From Catenisphaera adipataccumulans (lineage in GTDB: Bacteria; Bacillota_I; Bacilli_A; Erysipelotrichales; Erysipelotrichaceae), in assembly GCF_014202755.1 (NCBI RefSeq), contig NZ_JACHHK010000004.1:124001-188000 (forward strand): a stretch of DNA of 64,000 bases, read 5' to 3'. Below, one piece after another: positions 17,649 to 27,299 of the stretch. The translations under genes were made by a program, and so were the position numbers. The notes beneath the pieces are model-generated. The model did no database searches, had not been told where the DNA came from, and saw only the letters and a list, made by a program, of their open reading frames with translations. How positions within the stretch are numbered: the stretch's first letter is position 1; each line of letters starts with the position of its first letter.

Positions 17649-18928
17649 TGCGTTTTCATATCGAGACATTGGGCTGTAAGGTCAATGCCTATGAATCTGA
17701 ATATTATATTGAAGGTCTGAAACAGCTCGGTTATCAAGAAGTCGGTGCCCATGAACCATGTGATATCTGCATCATCAATACATGTGCTGTCACCAACACC
17801 GCGGCTCATAAATCCCGTCAGAAGATCCATCAGGCAAAAAAAGACAATCCCGATGCGTACTGTGTCGTGGTCGGCTGCCTGCCGCAGTTTGTCAGTCGGG
17901 AACAGCGGGAAGCCCTAGGCGCGGATCTGATCATCGGCGCTGATCATAAAAATGAAGTTCCGCAGCGCATCGACCGACTGGTCAAGACGGGCCGGCCGGA
18001 TGACTTGGTCGAAGAAGTCAGCACGTTTCATCATTTTGAAGCGATGCCCATCCGCACCTTTGAAAATCAGCACCGTGCATTTCTGAAAGTACAGGATGGA
18101 TGCAACCAGTTTTGTTCCTATTGTGCGATTCCGTTTGCGCGCGGCAGGGAACGAAGTCTGCCGGCCAAGCAGGCCGTGCAGGTCGCAAAGCAGCTGGCCG
18201 ATGCCCATCATTTGGAAATTGTGCTGACCGGCATTCATACCGGACGGTATCATGACGGCAGCACCGATCTGGCCGGCTTGCTGAAGGAAATGCTTGCTGT
18301 GACACCGGCATCTGTGCATTTCCGCATTTCAAGCATCGAGATGACGGAGGTCAGCGATGAACTGATCGAATTGATGCGGGAAAATCAACGGATCTGCCGC
18401 CATCTGCACATTCCGATCCAATCCGGCTGCGATGCAACGCTGCAGCGGATGAACCGGCCGTATACTGTCGAACAGTTTCAGTCCCGCATCGATCAGATCC
18501 GAAGCGCATTGCCGGACGTATCGATTTCAACCGATGTGATCGCCGGTTTTGTGCAGGAAAGCGAAGCTGAATTTGAAACAACGATGCGAAATCTCGAAGC
18601 CCTGCAGTTTTCGTTCATGCATGTCTTCCCATACTCGAAACGTTCCGGTACGAAGGCAAGCACCATGTCTGGGGAGATCAACGGGAAGATCGCCAAGGCA
18701 CGGGTCAGCAAGCTGCTGGCCTTATCCCAGGCGCTGCGTCTAAAAGACATGGCACGCTTTGATACGCTCGAAGTTCTCATTGAAAGAAAACAGGGAAATT
18801 ATTATACTGGATATACGAGTCAGTACCATCCGGTACGGATCAAATCGGATCAGCCGCTGAGCGGCAGGCTGATCGTACATCCGGATTCATTGGATGAAAA
18901 CGGATATCTCGTGACATTAAAGAGGTGA
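17648..18928 (+). CDS. mtaB: tRNA t6A37 methylthiotransferase MtaB
   Basis: MtaB is a radical-SAM enzyme that converts t6A37 to ms2t6A37 in tRNAs reading ANN codons. The 426-residue protein has the N-terminal UPF0004 domain with three cysteines (LGCKVN, INTCAV, VGCLPQ) for the auxiliary cluster. The radical-SAM motif is CNQFCSYC, and a C-terminal TRAM-like domain follows. The LGCKVNAYES start is typical of MtaB rather than MiaB or RimO. It follows rsmE directly, a widely conserved pair. Confidence 0.93.
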   Translation: MRFHIETLGCKVNAYESEYYIEGLKQLGYQEVGAHEPCDICIINTCAVTNTAAHKSRQKIHQAKKDNPDAYCVVVGCLPQFVSREQREALGADLIIGADHKNEVPQRIDRLVKTGRPDDLVEEVSTFHHFEAMPIRTFENQHRAFLKVQDGCNQFCSYCAIPFARGRERSLPAKQAVQVAKQLADAHHLEIVLTGIHTGRYHDGSTDLAGLLKEMLAVTPASVHFRISSIEMTEVSDELIELMRENQRICRHLHIPIQSGCDATLQRMNRPYTVEQFQSRIDQIRSALPDVSISTDVIAGFVQESEAEFETTMRNLEALQFSFMHVFPYSKRSGTKASTMSGEINGKIAKARVSKLLALSQALRLKDMARFDTLEVLIERKQGNYYTGYTSQYHPVRIKSDQPLSGRLIVHPDSLDENGYLVTLKR

Positions 18929-18932
18929 AACT

Positions 18933-20399
18933 ATGCGATTGAGTAAATTGTTTAAAAACGCACCGACCACCAATGTGACCGGGCTGTGTTTTGATTCGCG
19001 TAAAGTCAAACAAGGAAATATTTACTTCTGCCTGCCGGGCATGACGCATGACGGACATGAGTATATCGGCCAGGCCATTGAACGGGGTGCCATCTGTATC
19101 GTTCATTCCAGAGAACTGACGCCGGAGGAAATGCCGACCGGTGCGATTTATATTCGGGTCAACGATGTGATGGCAGCCATGAATCAGTGTGCCCGCATCT
19201 ACTATTCTTCCCCGAGCGATAAGTTGCTGATGTACGGCATTACCGGCACCAACGGGAAAAGCTCGATTGCCAATATCATCCGCAACATCCGGAACTTGAA
19301 AGAACCATGCGGCTACATCGGTACGATTGCGATCGAATACGGCAATGTGCGTCTGCAGCCGGATCTGACGACACCGGATGCGATCTTCCTGCAGGAAAAG
19401 TTATCAGATATGGTCCGCTGCGGCATGAAAGCCTGTGCACTGGAGGTTTCCAGCCATGGACTGGCGCAGCACCGGGTCGATGCGATTGATTTCGATGTGG
19501 CTGTTTTTACCAATCTGACGTATGATCACTTAGATTATCATGGTACGATGGAAAGCTACTTCAATGCCAAAAGCATCTTGTTCAAGGACCGTGTAAAAGC
19601 CGACGGTGTTTCGATCCTGAATATTGATGATCCGAAATTTCCGGAACTGAAGAAGTTATCCAAAGCCAGAGTGATCAGCTACGGGGTCAATACCGAGTGC
19701 GACTACCGGGCCATCAATGTGGAGATCCTGCCGAATCAGACGAATTTCGATCTGATTTACGAAGGGATGGCGTATCCGGTCAAGACCAACTTGGTCGCAA
19801 CATATAATGTATATAACTTGCTGGCGGCGATCGCTGCTTTGCATGAAACAGGTATGGACCTGGAAACGATCCTGCCGGCTTGTGAAAATCTGCCGCAGAT
19901 CGACGGCCGTTTGGAGCAGATCAACCTGGGACAGGATTTCCATGTGATCGTCGATTTTGCGCATACGCCGGATGGTATGGAACAAATGATGCAGTTCGGC
20001 CGTAAGATCGCCGGTAATCATCAGGTCATCGCGGTGTTCGGGTCGGCCGGCAAGCGCGATGTCGCGAAACGAAAAGTGTTCGGACAAATTGCCGATCAGT
20101 ATTGTGATTCGATCATTTTAACGGAAGACGATCCGCGGGATGAAGATCCGAAAGAGATTGCCGATCAAATCAAAGAAGGCATTAAGACGAAACCGCATAT
20201 CTTTATTCAGGATCGTTATGAAGCCATCCGCCAGGCCGTCGAGAGCGCAAACAAGGGCGATGTGGTGCTGCTGCTGGGCAAAGGTGACGAACCATATATC
20301 TATCGGGAGAACGGCCGGGCGCCGTATAAAGGCGATAACGTGATCGTCAAGGAGTGCATTGAAAAGTATGCTCTGGATCACGAGGACGATGAAAAATAA
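18933..20399 (+). CDS. murE: UDP-N-acetylmuramoyl-tripeptide synthetase
   Basis: MurE adds the third amino acid to UDP-MurNAc-L-Ala-D-Glu in peptidoglycan synthesis. The 488-residue protein has the ATP loop GITGTNGKSS, the TTPDA motif, the EVSSHGL motif and the central NLTYDHLDYHG region. The amino-acid-selecting motif is DDPR (residues 399-402). The Arg is shared with diaminopimelate enzymes, but Thermotoga-type DDPR enzymes also take lysine, so the substrate is not settled. It lies 4 bp after mtaB, away from mraY-murD at 28.9 kb. Confidence 0.93.
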   Translation: MRLSKLFKNAPTTNVTGLCFDSRKVKQGNIYFCLPGMTHDGHEYIGQAIERGAICIVHSRELTPEEMPTGAIYIRVNDVMAAMNQCARIYYSSPSDKLLMYGITGTNGKSSIANIIRNIRNLKEPCGYIGTIAIEYGNVRLQPDLTTPDAIFLQEKLSDMVRCGMKACALEVSSHGLAQHRVDAIDFDVAVFTNLTYDHLDYHGTMESYFNAKSILFKDRVKADGVSILNIDDPKFPELKKLSKARVISYGVNTECDYRAINVEILPNQTNFDLIYEGMAYPVKTNLVATYNVYNLLAAIAALHETGMDLETILPACENLPQIDGRLEQINLGQDFHVIVDFAHTPDGMEQMMQFGRKIAGNHQVIAVFGSAGKRDVAKRKVFGQIADQYCDSIILTEDDPRDEDPKEIADQIKEGIKTKPHIFIQDRYEAIRQAVESANKGDVVLLLGKGDEPYIYRENGRAPYKGDNVIVKECIEKYALDHEDDEK

Positions 20400-20402
20400 A
20401 CG

Positions 20403-20431
20403 TTGCATTTTCATAGTTGAACAGATATAAT
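20403..20431 (+). promoter_or_regulatory. Promoter for rpsU
   Basis: TTGCAT (20403-20408), a 17-bp spacer and a perfect TATAAT (20426-20431) lie just after murE. Confidence 0.65.
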
Positions 20432-20466
20432 AGTAACGGTATCTCGGGAAGGGAGGTTTGTTTGTA

Positions 20467-20646
20467 ATGCCGAAAGTCGTTGTTAAGGAAAACGAGCAAT
20501 TGGATGACGCATTAAGAAGATTTAAACGTCAAGTTTCTCGTAACGGTACCCTTGCTGAGGCGCGTAAAAGAGAGTTTTACGTAAAACCAGGTGTGCGCAG
20601 AAAGTTAAAGCCTGAAGCAGCACGTAAAGCACGTAGAGGAAAGTAA
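20467..20646 (+). CDS. rpsU: Ribosomal protein S21
   Basis: S21 is a small basic 30S protein. The ATG at 20467 follows a GGGAGG site by 10 bases and gives [20 protein letters not shown], the normal S21 start; a TTG three codons upstream is less likely. At 59 residues it has the family length, with the [15 protein letters not shown] segment and a basic tail. It has its own promoter and terminator. Confidence 0.97.
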   Translation: MPKVVVKENEQLDDALRRFKRQVSRNGTLAEARKREFYVKPGVRRKLKPEAARKARRGK

Positions 20647-20648
20647 CG

Positions 20649-20674
20649 AATCTGCATTTTATGCAGATTTTTTC
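20649..20674 (+). terminator. Intrinsic terminator after rpsU
   Basis: AATCTGCAT (20649-20657) pairs with ATGCAGATT (20661-20669) around a TTT loop, then T residues. Confidence 0.85.
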
Positions 20675-20691
20675 TTTCGCAGGAGGTCGTC

Positions 20692-21657
20692 GTGGCATAT
20701 AGAACCATAGATATTTCGCAGCATTCCATTGAAGAGATCCAGATCTTTGCCGGTGCGCAGGATGCAAATCTGGATGTATTTGAAAAGCATTTTAAGACGC
20801 GTTTTTCCATGCGCAGTTCAACATTACGTTTTGAAGAAACCGCAGAAGCGGATCTGATCGAACAGGTGGTGGATGTCTGCTTTCAAATTGTAGATACGTA
20901 TTATAAATTAAGCGGTCAGGATATCGCCTATATCATTCAGCTGGGACGCAAAGGACAGCTGTCCAAATTCAAAGTCCATCAGCTGATCCCGGTGGGCAAG
21001 ACCCGTTCCGGAAAGATGATCTATCCCAAGACATTGGGACAGGCAGAATTGTGCGATGCGTTCCGATCGAACGATATTGTTTTTGCGACCGGTGTAGCCG
21101 GAACCGGGAAAACGTATCTGGCCGTTTGCTATGCCGTGGATCTGCTGCGGCAGGAAAAAATCGAAAAGATCATTTTAACGCGGCCGGCGGTGGAAGCCGG
21201 CGAGTCGCTGGGCTTTCTGCCGGGCGATCTGAAAGAAAAAGTCGATCCTTATCTGCGGCCGCTGTACGATGCGCTCTATGAAATGCTCGGTACCGAAACG
21301 GTAGAACGGATGATCGAAAAACAAATCATTGAAATTGCGCCGTTAGCTTTCATGCGCGGACGCACTTTGTCTCATGCCGCTGTGATCCTGGATGAAGCCC
21401 AGAATACGACCCGGGCACAGATGAAGATGTTTCTGACCCGAATGGGCGATCATACGCAGATGATCATCAACGGGGATGTCACGCAGATCGACTTGATCCG
21501 TAAACAGGACAGCGGTTTGATCGAAGCCTGCCGGATCCTGAAAGGCATTGAGGGAATCGGGATGGTGCAGCTGCAGGCCGGGGATGTGGTCCGTCATCCG
21601 TTGGTACAGAAGATCATCGAGCGCTACGCAGAGATTGAAAAAGAGAGCTCAAACTGA
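20692..21657 (+). CDS. phoH: PhoH-like ATPase
   Basis: PhoH-like proteins are cytoplasmic ATPases thought to act in RNA metabolism and ribosome maturation. The 321-residue protein starts at GTG 20692 behind a strong AGGAGG site. It has an N-terminal KH-like region and the ATPase core with Walker A GVAGTGKT (about residues 134-141), Walker B VILDEAQNTT, and an ALMRGRT-like motif (AFMRGRT). The usual partner ybeY does not follow; yebC comes next. Confidence 0.93.
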   Translation: MAYRTIDISQHSIEEIQIFAGAQDANLDVFEKHFKTRFSMRSSTLRFEETAEADLIEQVVDVCFQIVDTYYKLSGQDIAYIIQLGRKGQLSKFKVHQLIPVGKTRSGKMIYPKTLGQAELCDAFRSNDIVFATGVAGTGKTYLAVCYAVDLLRQEKIEKIILTRPAVEAGESLGFLPGDLKEKVDPYLRPLYDALYEMLGTETVERMIEKQIIEIAPLAFMRGRTLSHAAVILDEAQNTTRAQMKMFLTRMGDHTQMIINGDVTQIDLIRKQDSGLIEACRILKGIEGIGMVQLQAGDVVRHPLVQKIIERYAEIEKESSN

Positions 21658-21692
21658 TATACTAAATAAGAAATTTTGGAAGGTGAAAAACG

Positions 21693-22424
21693 ATGGGTAG
21701 ACATTTTGAAGTACGCGCGGCGTCGATGCAGAAGACTGCCAACGCCAAAGCGAAAGTATATTCTAGATATTCAAAGGAGATCCTGGTCGCCGCTAAGAAC
21801 GGCGATCCGGATCCGGACATGAACCAGGCTTTGAAAAAGGCCATCGAACGTGCAAAAGCAAACAATGTTCCGAATGACGTCATCAAAAGAGCCATTGATA
21901 AAGCAAAATCCAACACGAGCGAAAACTATTCCAGTGCCCGCTATGAAGGATTCGGCAACGGCGGCTCGACGATCATCATCGACTGTCTGACGGACAATCC
22001 GAACCGTACGATTGCTTATTTGAGAGCCTGCTTCAATAAGTCCCATGCAAAACTGGGCGTTTCCGGATCGGTTTCCTTCGGTTACGAGCATTTAGGCGTG
22101 ATCGTCATTCAGTACGATGACGAAGATGCGATGATGGAAGCGCTGTTGGATGCGGACATTGATTTGCATGATATTGAAGTCGAAGAAGGCTATATGACCA
22201 TTACTGTCGATCCGACACAGCTGGACGATGCCAAGAAGGTCATTGAAAAATTGATCCCGGATGTCAAATTTGAAGTCTTTGAAGATAAGATGGTTGCCAA
22301 TGACATGGTCAATCTGCAGGGAGAAGATCTGGAACTGTTCCAGCGTCTGGTCAAACTGCTGGATGATGTTGACGATGTGCAGCACGTATACCATAACGTA
22401 GAAAACATTAACGAAGCCGCTTAA
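21693..22424 (+). CDS. yebC: YebC/PmpR-family protein
   Basis: YebC/PmpR (TACO1-like) proteins were named as transcription regulators, and more recent work links members to translation of difficult sequences. The 243-residue protein matches the family along its length, with an N-terminal helical domain (ALKKAIERAKANNVPNDVIKRAIDKA) and the YEGFGNGGSTIIIDCLTDNPNRT core. The usual start MAGHSKW is replaced by MGRHFEVRAASMQKT, as in the YeeN-type subgroup. The last bases hold a possible promoter for the T-box leader. Confidence 0.9.
   Translation: MGRHFEVRAASMQKTANAKAKVYSRYSKEILVAAKNGDPDPDMNQALKKAIERAKANNVPNDVIKRAIDKAKSNTSENYSSARYEGFGNGGSTIIIDCLTDNPNRTIAYLRACFNKSHAKLGVSGSVSFGYEHLGVIVIQYDDEDAMMEALLDADIDLHDIEVEEGYMTITVDPTQLDDAKKVIEKLIPDVKFEVFEDKMVANDMVNLQGEDLELFQRLVKLLDDVDDVQHVYHNVENINEAA
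22369..22397 (+). promoter_or_regulatory. Possible promoter for the T-box/hisS-aspS unit, inside yebC
   Basis: TTGACG (22369-22374), a 17-bp spacer and CATAAC (22392-22397) lie in the 3' end of yebC. A start near 22404 would place the T-box leader at the transcript's 5' end. Confidence 0.4.
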
Positions 22425-22427
22425 TCC

Positions 22428-22632
22428 GTTGAAAAAGAGGGAACGCAGACCGAGCAGCACAGAGAGAAACAGGTTGGTGCGATGTTTCATGTGAGGATGC
22501 GCTCAGACACTTTGGAGGAGTCAGGTGTCCAAGCCTGACCGTTCGTCGCGTTAAGACGTCAAGCGTACAGAGCAATCTGTAAAATAAGGTGGTACCGCGT
22601 TTCAAACGTCCTTATAGAGGGCGTTTTTTTAT
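22428..22632 (+). promoter_or_regulatory. T-box leader of hisS-aspS
   Basis: This is a tRNA-sensing T-box riboswitch. Stem I shows the usual AGAGA...GGTTGGTGCGA features. The 3' side of the specifier region reads GACAC directly before TTTGGAG. The T-box antiterminator sequence AAGGTGGTACCGCG is at 22586-22599. A terminator pairs 22604-22611 with 22619-22626, followed by a T run. Uncharged tRNA should favour the antiterminator and read-through into hisS and aspS. The specifier can be read as GAC (Asp, 22506-22508) or CAC (His, 22508-22510), both of which match genes in the operon. Confidence 0.93.
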
Positions 22633-22651
22633 TTATAGGAGGAAAAGAAAC

Positions 22652-23932
22652 ATGAGCTACAAGATCCCGCGCGGCTGTCAGGATATCTACGGCGAGAAGT
22701 CGTATCAATGGCAGTCACTGGAGCGAACCATTCGCGAATTCTGCTATTTGTATAACTATGATGAGATCCGCACCCCGATTTTTGAACATACAAATGTGTT
22801 CAAGAGGGAAAATGACTCGAGTGATATGGTCAATAAAGAAATGTATACTTTTCAGCTGGCCAACTCGAAGACTTCGCTGACCATCCGGCCGGAGGGCACT
22901 GCCGGGGTCGTGCGCAGTTTTGTCGAAAATAAAATGTATGCCAATCCGGATCTGCCGGTCAAATTATTCTATATGGGCCCGATGGCCCGTCATGAACGGC
23001 CGCAGAAAGGACGTCTGCGCATTTTTAATCAGTTCGGTGTCGAGGCGCTGGGCAACAAATCGCCGTTTGTCGATGTTGAAACGATCACGCTGGCTTTTTC
23101 GATCTTATCGACATTGGGCCTGCAGGATATCAAAGTCTGCATCAATACACTAGGCGACGATGCTTCCCGTCAGGCATATCATGATGCGTTGAAGGAATAT
23201 TTTAAACCATACCTGCCGGAACTTTGTTCCGACTGTAAGCGCCGGTATGAGCAGAATCCGCTGCGTATCCTCGACTGCAAGGTCGATCATGATCAGCCGT
23301 TTATGAAAGACGTACCGGTCATGAAAGATTATCTGACCGATGAGGCACGGGAATACTTTGAGACCGTGCTGAACTTGCTCGATCGTCTGGAAATCCCGTA
23401 CGAGGTCGATGACAAGCTGGTCCGCGGATTGGATTACTATACACATACGGTCTTTGAGATTGTTTCCATGAACAAAGAAATGGGTTCCCAGGCAACCGTA
23501 TTGGCCGGCGGCCGCTATGACAATTTGATTCCATATTTCGGCGGACCGAAAGGCATGTCCGGCATCGGCTGGGCATTGGGAATGGAACGTCTGCTGATCG
23601 CACTGGAAGCCGAAGGCGCTGATCTGGGCGGTAAACCGGACCTGGACTGCTATGTCATGTGCCTGGGAGAAGATGTACGTATGTATGCATTTGAGGCAAT
23701 GACCGAACTGCGGGCCGGCGGCTATCGCTGTGAAATGGATATGATGAATCGTTCGTTCAAAGCCCAGTTCAAAGCGGTTGACCGGGCGCATGCGAAGATG
23801 GTGCTGATCTTAGGCGAGGATGAGATGAAAGCCGGTCAGGTGACGATCAAAAATATCAAAACACAAGAACAGAAAACAATGGACCGCGACAAACTGTTGG
23901 AGTATGTCGATTCGGTTTTATGGGAGGAATAG
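22652..23932 (+). CDS. hisS: Histidyl-tRNA synthetase
   Basis: HisRS charges tRNA-His. The ATG at 22652 follows AGGAGG and gives the typical start MSYKIPRGCQDIYG; the longer open frame upstream is inside the T-box terminator. The 426-residue class II enzyme shows motif 2 with the FNQFGVEALG region, the His-specific motif LVRGLDYYTHTVFE, and the motif 3 GIGWALGMERL. A C-terminal anticodon-binding domain follows. It is controlled by the T-box leader and co-transcribed with aspS, 3 bp downstream. Confidence 0.96.
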   Translation: MSYKIPRGCQDIYGEKSYQWQSLERTIREFCYLYNYDEIRTPIFEHTNVFKRENDSSDMVNKEMYTFQLANSKTSLTIRPEGTAGVVRSFVENKMYANPDLPVKLFYMGPMARHERPQKGRLRIFNQFGVEALGNKSPFVDVETITLAFSILSTLGLQDIKVCINTLGDDASRQAYHDALKEYFKPYLPELCSDCKRRYEQNPLRILDCKVDHDQPFMKDVPVMKDYLTDEAREYFETVLNLLDRLEIPYEVDDKLVRGLDYYTHTVFEIVSMNKEMGSQATVLAGGRYDNLIPYFGGPKGMSGIGWALGMERLLIALEAEGADLGGKPDLDCYVMCLGEDVRMYAFEAMTELRAGGYRCEMDMMNRSFKAQFKAVDRAHAKMVLILGEDEMKAGQVTIKNIKTQEQKTMDRDKLLEYVDSVLWEE

Positions 23933-23935
23933 ATT

Positions 23936-25717
23936 ATGGAAAGAACACATCATAACGGTGAGCTGCGTGCGCAGCACGTCGGCCAGCATGTTGCACTGGT
24001 CGGCTGGGTCGCGAAGAAACGGAACTTCGGACAGCTGGTTTTTATCGATCTGCGTGATCGCTCCGGTATCGTTCAGCTGGTTTTCAATGAAACGTTTGCG
24101 GAACTGACCAAGAAGATCCGTAATGAATATGTGATTCATGTGACTGGTACCGTTGTAAAGCGTCAGGAAGCAAATCCGGATCTGCCGACCGGAGAAATTG
24201 AGGTCAAGGTCGAAACGGCCGAGATCATCAACGCAGCCAAAACGACACCGCTGATCATTGCCGATGAGACCGATGCGTTAGAAGATACCCGGCTGACCTA
24301 TCGTTATCTTGATCTGCGCCGGCCGATCATGCAGAAACGGCTGATGATGCGCCATCAGATCTGCCGCAGCATTCGTGATTATCTGGATCATCATGATTTT
24401 GTGGAGATCGAAACGCCGATGTTGGGCAAGAGCACGCCGGAAGGCGCCCGTGATTATTTGGTACCCAGCCGTGTGCATCCGGGCAGTTTCTATGCGCTGC
24501 CGCAGTCTCCGCAGCTGTATAAACAATTATTGATGATTTCCGGTTTTGAGCGGTACTATCAGTTTGCGCGCTGCTTCCGGGATGAGGATCTGCGGGCCGA
24601 CCGTCAGACGGATTTCACACAGGTGGATATCGAAACGTCGTTTTTGACCGAAACCGAAATTCAGGAAATGATGGAAGAGATGCTCGTCAAGCTGATGAAA
24701 GAAGTCAAAGGCATCGACATCAAACGACCGTTTTTGCGCCTGACCTATGATGAAGCGATGAATACGTATGGCAGCGATAAACCGGACAACCGCTTCGGCA
24801 TGAAGCTGCAGGATCTCTCGGATCTCTTCGCTGATTCCGAATTTAAGGTCTTCCGCAGCGTGTTGGCTGACCATGGCGTGATCAAAGCCATCGTCGTGCC
24901 GGGCTTCGGCGGGATCTCCCGCAAGAAGATCGACCGCTATACCAACCTGGCGAAAAAGAACGGTGCTAAAGGACTGGTCGTTCTGAAGGAAAAAGACGGC
25001 GATCTTGCTGGATCCGCCCGTAAATTCTTAAGTGATAACGAAGTACAGGCACTCTTTGAACGATTGACCATTCAGTCAAACGATGCGGTCTTCATCGTCA
25101 GCGATGCCTGGGATACGGCTTGTACCGTATTGGGGGCGCTGCGCAATGAGATCGGCCGTGAACTTGGTTTGAAGAAGAAGGATGAATTCTCGTTCTTGTG
25201 GGTCGTGGATTTCCCGATGTTCGAATGGAGCGAAGAACAAAACCGCTACATGTCGATGCATCACCCCTTTACGCAGCCGAAGGAAGAAGATCTGCCGAAG
25301 CTGGATCCGGCACTGACCAAAGTCAAGGGCAGTGCGTTAGGCGAGATCCGGGCCAATGCTTACGATATCGTATTGAACGGATATGAACTGGGCGGCGGCA
25401 GCCTGCGTATTTATGACAATGATCTGCAGACGAAGATCTTCGAATGTCTGGGCTTCACCGATGAAGATATCCGGCAGAAGTTTGGTTTCTTTATCGATGC
25501 GTTCCAGTACGGCACACCGCCGCACGGCGGCCTGGCATTCGGTCTGGACCGGATCGCGATGATCCTGACGGAATCTGATTCGATCCGCGATGTGATCGCA
25601 TTCCCAAAAAATGCCAAAGCAACGTGCATGATGTCCAAAGCGCCGGCACCGGTCGATCCGGCCCAGCTGGAAGAACTGCACATTGCGATTACCGAAAAAG
25701 AAGAAGAGTCATGTTGA
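23936..25717 (+). CDS. aspS: Aspartyl-tRNA synthetase
   Basis: AspRS charges tRNA-Asp. The 593-residue class II enzyme has an N-terminal OB-fold anticodon domain ([22 protein letters not shown]), the motif 2 block [15 protein letters not shown], a bacterial GAD insert domain and motif 3 [13 protein letters not shown]. It follows hisS with a GGGAGG site. Whether it is discriminating (Asp only) or also charges tRNA-Asn is not clear from sequence. Confidence 0.96.
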   Translation: MERTHHNGELRAQHVGQHVALVGWVAKKRNFGQLVFIDLRDRSGIVQLVFNETFAELTKKIRNEYVIHVTGTVVKRQEANPDLPTGEIEVKVETAEIINAAKTTPLIIADETDALEDTRLTYRYLDLRRPIMQKRLMMRHQICRSIRDYLDHHDFVEIETPMLGKSTPEGARDYLVPSRVHPGSFYALPQSPQLYKQLLMISGFERYYQFARCFRDEDLRADRQTDFTQVDIETSFLTETEIQEMMEEMLVKLMKEVKGIDIKRPFLRLTYDEAMNTYGSDKPDNRFGMKLQDLSDLFADSEFKVFRSVLADHGVIKAIVVPGFGGISRKKIDRYTNLAKKNGAKGLVVLKEKDGDLAGSARKFLSDNEVQALFERLTIQSNDAVFIVSDAWDTACTVLGALRNEIGRELGLKKKDEFSFLWVVDFPMFEWSEEQNRYMSMHHPFTQPKEEDLPKLDPALTKVKGSALGEIRANAYDIVLNGYELGGGSLRIYDNDLQTKIFECLGFTDEDIRQKFGFFIDAFQYGTPPHGGLAFGLDRIAMILTESDSIRDVIAFPKNAKATCMMSKAPAPVDPAQLEELHIAITEKEEESC

Positions 25718-25734
25718 AAATGCATGACTTTTTT
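25707..25734 (+). terminator. Intrinsic terminator overlapping the aspS stop
   Basis: AGTCATG (25707-25713) pairs with CATGACT (25723-25729), followed by T residues. The left arm is in the last aspS codons. Confidence 0.8.
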
Positions 25735-25743
25735 CATTTCCTC

Positions 25744-25772
25744 TTTTCAAATTGTTTCTTTTCGCTTATGAT
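25744..25772 (+). promoter_or_regulatory. Possible promoter for the NSS transporter
   Basis: TTTTCA (25744-25749), a 17-bp spacer and TATGAT (25767-25772) lie ahead of an AAGGAG ribosome-binding site. Confidence 0.45.
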
Positions 25773-25799
25773 ATTTACATTGGACTATAAGGAGAGAGC

Positions 25800-27203
25800 A
25801 TGAACAAGAAGAAAAGTGAAAGCGGCTTTACCGGTCAGCTCGGTTTTGTGCTGGCAGCCGCGGGCAGTGCTGTCGGTGTCGGGAATATATGGCGATTTCC
25901 ATATTTAGCGGCAAAGGACGGCGGCGGTCTTTTTATTTTGATTTATTTGATTTTGGTTGTCACGTTCGGATTCACGCTGCTGACATCCGATATTGCGATC
26001 GGCCGGAAAACGAAACAAAGTTCGATCAAAGCGTATGAAACGATGAAACCAGGATGGGGCTTTTTAGGTAAGCTGACCTTCCTGGTCCCCGTATTGATCA
26101 TGACCTACTATGCGGTCATCGGCGGCTGGATCACACGGTATATCCTGGTCTATGTGACCGGCATGATGCATGCGGCAGCCGGGGATACCTTCTTTTCCGA
26201 CTTTATCACCTCGACGACTTCGCCGGTGATCTATTCCTTGTTTTTCATGTTATTGACGGCATGGATCATCTACCGCGGTGTGCAGGACGGGATCGAAAAG
26301 ATCTCCCGGATCGTCATGCCGATCTTATTGGTGATGATCATCGGCATTGCCGTCTACGCGATGACGCTGTCATATACTTCAAACGGTGCGACGCGCACCG
26401 GTCTGGATGGACTGCGGGTATATTTGACCGTGGATCTGTCCGGCATGACAGTCCAGAAATTCCTGCAGGTGATGCTGGATGCGATGAGTCAGTTGTTTTT
26501 CTCACTGAGCGTTTCCATGGGCATCATGATCACCTATGGTTCGTATGTAAAAAATGATGTCAATTTGGGCAAGGCAGTCACGCAGATCGAAGTCTTTGAT
26601 ACGGTGGTTGCGCTGCTGGCCGGCATGATGATCATTCCTTCGATCTATGTCTTTTCCGGCATGGCAGGCATGCAGGCCGGACCAGGTTTGATGTTCGTTT
26701 CGCTGCCGAAGGTTTTTGATGCGATGGGCACGCCCGGCATCTTTGTCGGTCTGGCATTTTTTATCATGTCGGCCTTTGCCGCATTGACGAGCTGCATTTC
26801 TGTATTAGAGGCCATCACGGCCAACTGCATCCAGATCTTTGATAAGCCGCGGGAATCGGTCACCAAAGTCCTGGCAGTCATTTATTCGATTGCTTCGGTG
26901 ATCGTTACGCTGGGCTACAGTATTTTCTATTTTGATGTGACGCTGCCGACCGGAGCACATGGTCAGCTGTTGGATGTAATGGATTACATCAGCAATAGTT
27001 TTTTGATGCCGCTGATCTCGTTCTTATCTGCGATCTTGATCGGCTGGATCGTTAAACCAGAATGGATCATTGGTGAAATGGAACGCAACGGGGAAAAATT
27101 CCGCCGAAAAAAACTATATGCCTTTATGATTAAATACATCGTACCGGTCATCATGATGGTTCTGTTTTTGGAGTCGGCCGGTTTCTTCAACCTCATTTTC
27201 TGA
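25800..27203 (+). CDS. Sodium-dependent neurotransmitter-symporter (NSS/SNF) family transporter
   Basis: The 467-residue integral membrane protein has the LeuT-type start: LGFVLAAAGSAVGVGNIWRFPYLAAKDGGG, the conserved TM1 sodium and substrate site. It has about 11 to 12 hydrophobic segments. Bacterial family members import amino acids or related compounds with Na+; the substrate here is unknown. It has its own promoter and terminator and follows the hisS-aspS operon without being part of it. Confidence 0.9.
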   Translation: MNKKKSESGFTGQLGFVLAAAGSAVGVGNIWRFPYLAAKDGGGLFILIYLILVVTFGFTLLTSDIAIGRKTKQSSIKAYETMKPGWGFLGKLTFLVPVLIMTYYAVIGGWITRYILVYVTGMMHAAAGDTFFSDFITSTTSPVIYSLFFMLLTAWIIYRGVQDGIEKISRIVMPILLVMIIGIAVYAMTLSYTSNGATRTGLDGLRVYLTVDLSGMTVQKFLQVMLDAMSQLFFSLSVSMGIMITYGSYVKNDVNLGKAVTQIEVFDTVVALLAGMMIIPSIYVFSGMAGMQAGPGLMFVSLPKVFDAMGTPGIFVGLAFFIMSAFAALTSCISVLEAITANCIQIFDKPRESVTKVLAVIYSIASVIVTLGYSIFYFDVTLPTGAHGQLLDVMDYISNSFLMPLISFLSAILIGWIVKPEWIIGEMERNGEKFRRKKLYAFMIKYIVPVIMMVLFLESAGFFNLIF

Positions 27204-27222
27204 TGGTCAATTTGACCGTTCT

Positions 27223-27247
27223 GCCGGACTTTTCGGTCCGGCTTTTT
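27223..27247 (+). terminator. Intrinsic terminator after the NSS transporter
   Basis: GCCGGAC (27223-27229) pairs with GTCCGGC (27236-27242), then five T residues. A small second hairpin (GGTCAA/TTGACC at 27205-27216) precedes it. Confidence 0.85.
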
Positions 27248-27264
27248 GTTTGTTTCGGGCAATC

Positions 27265-27293
27265 TTGAAAAAGAAATCAAAACCAGTTATTAT
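27265..27293 (+). promoter_or_regulatory. Promoter of the structured RNA at 27300
   Basis: TTGAAA (27265-27270), a 17-bp spacer and TATTAT (27288-27293) predict a transcription start near 27300, exactly where the RNA's closing stem begins. Confidence 0.65.
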
Positions 27294-27299
27294 AAAAAT

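Noticed and set aside
22428-22632. Independent hairpin terminator of yebC
   Set aside because: The conserved T-box sequence AAGGTGGTACCGCG and stem I features show that the terminator is part of a T-box.
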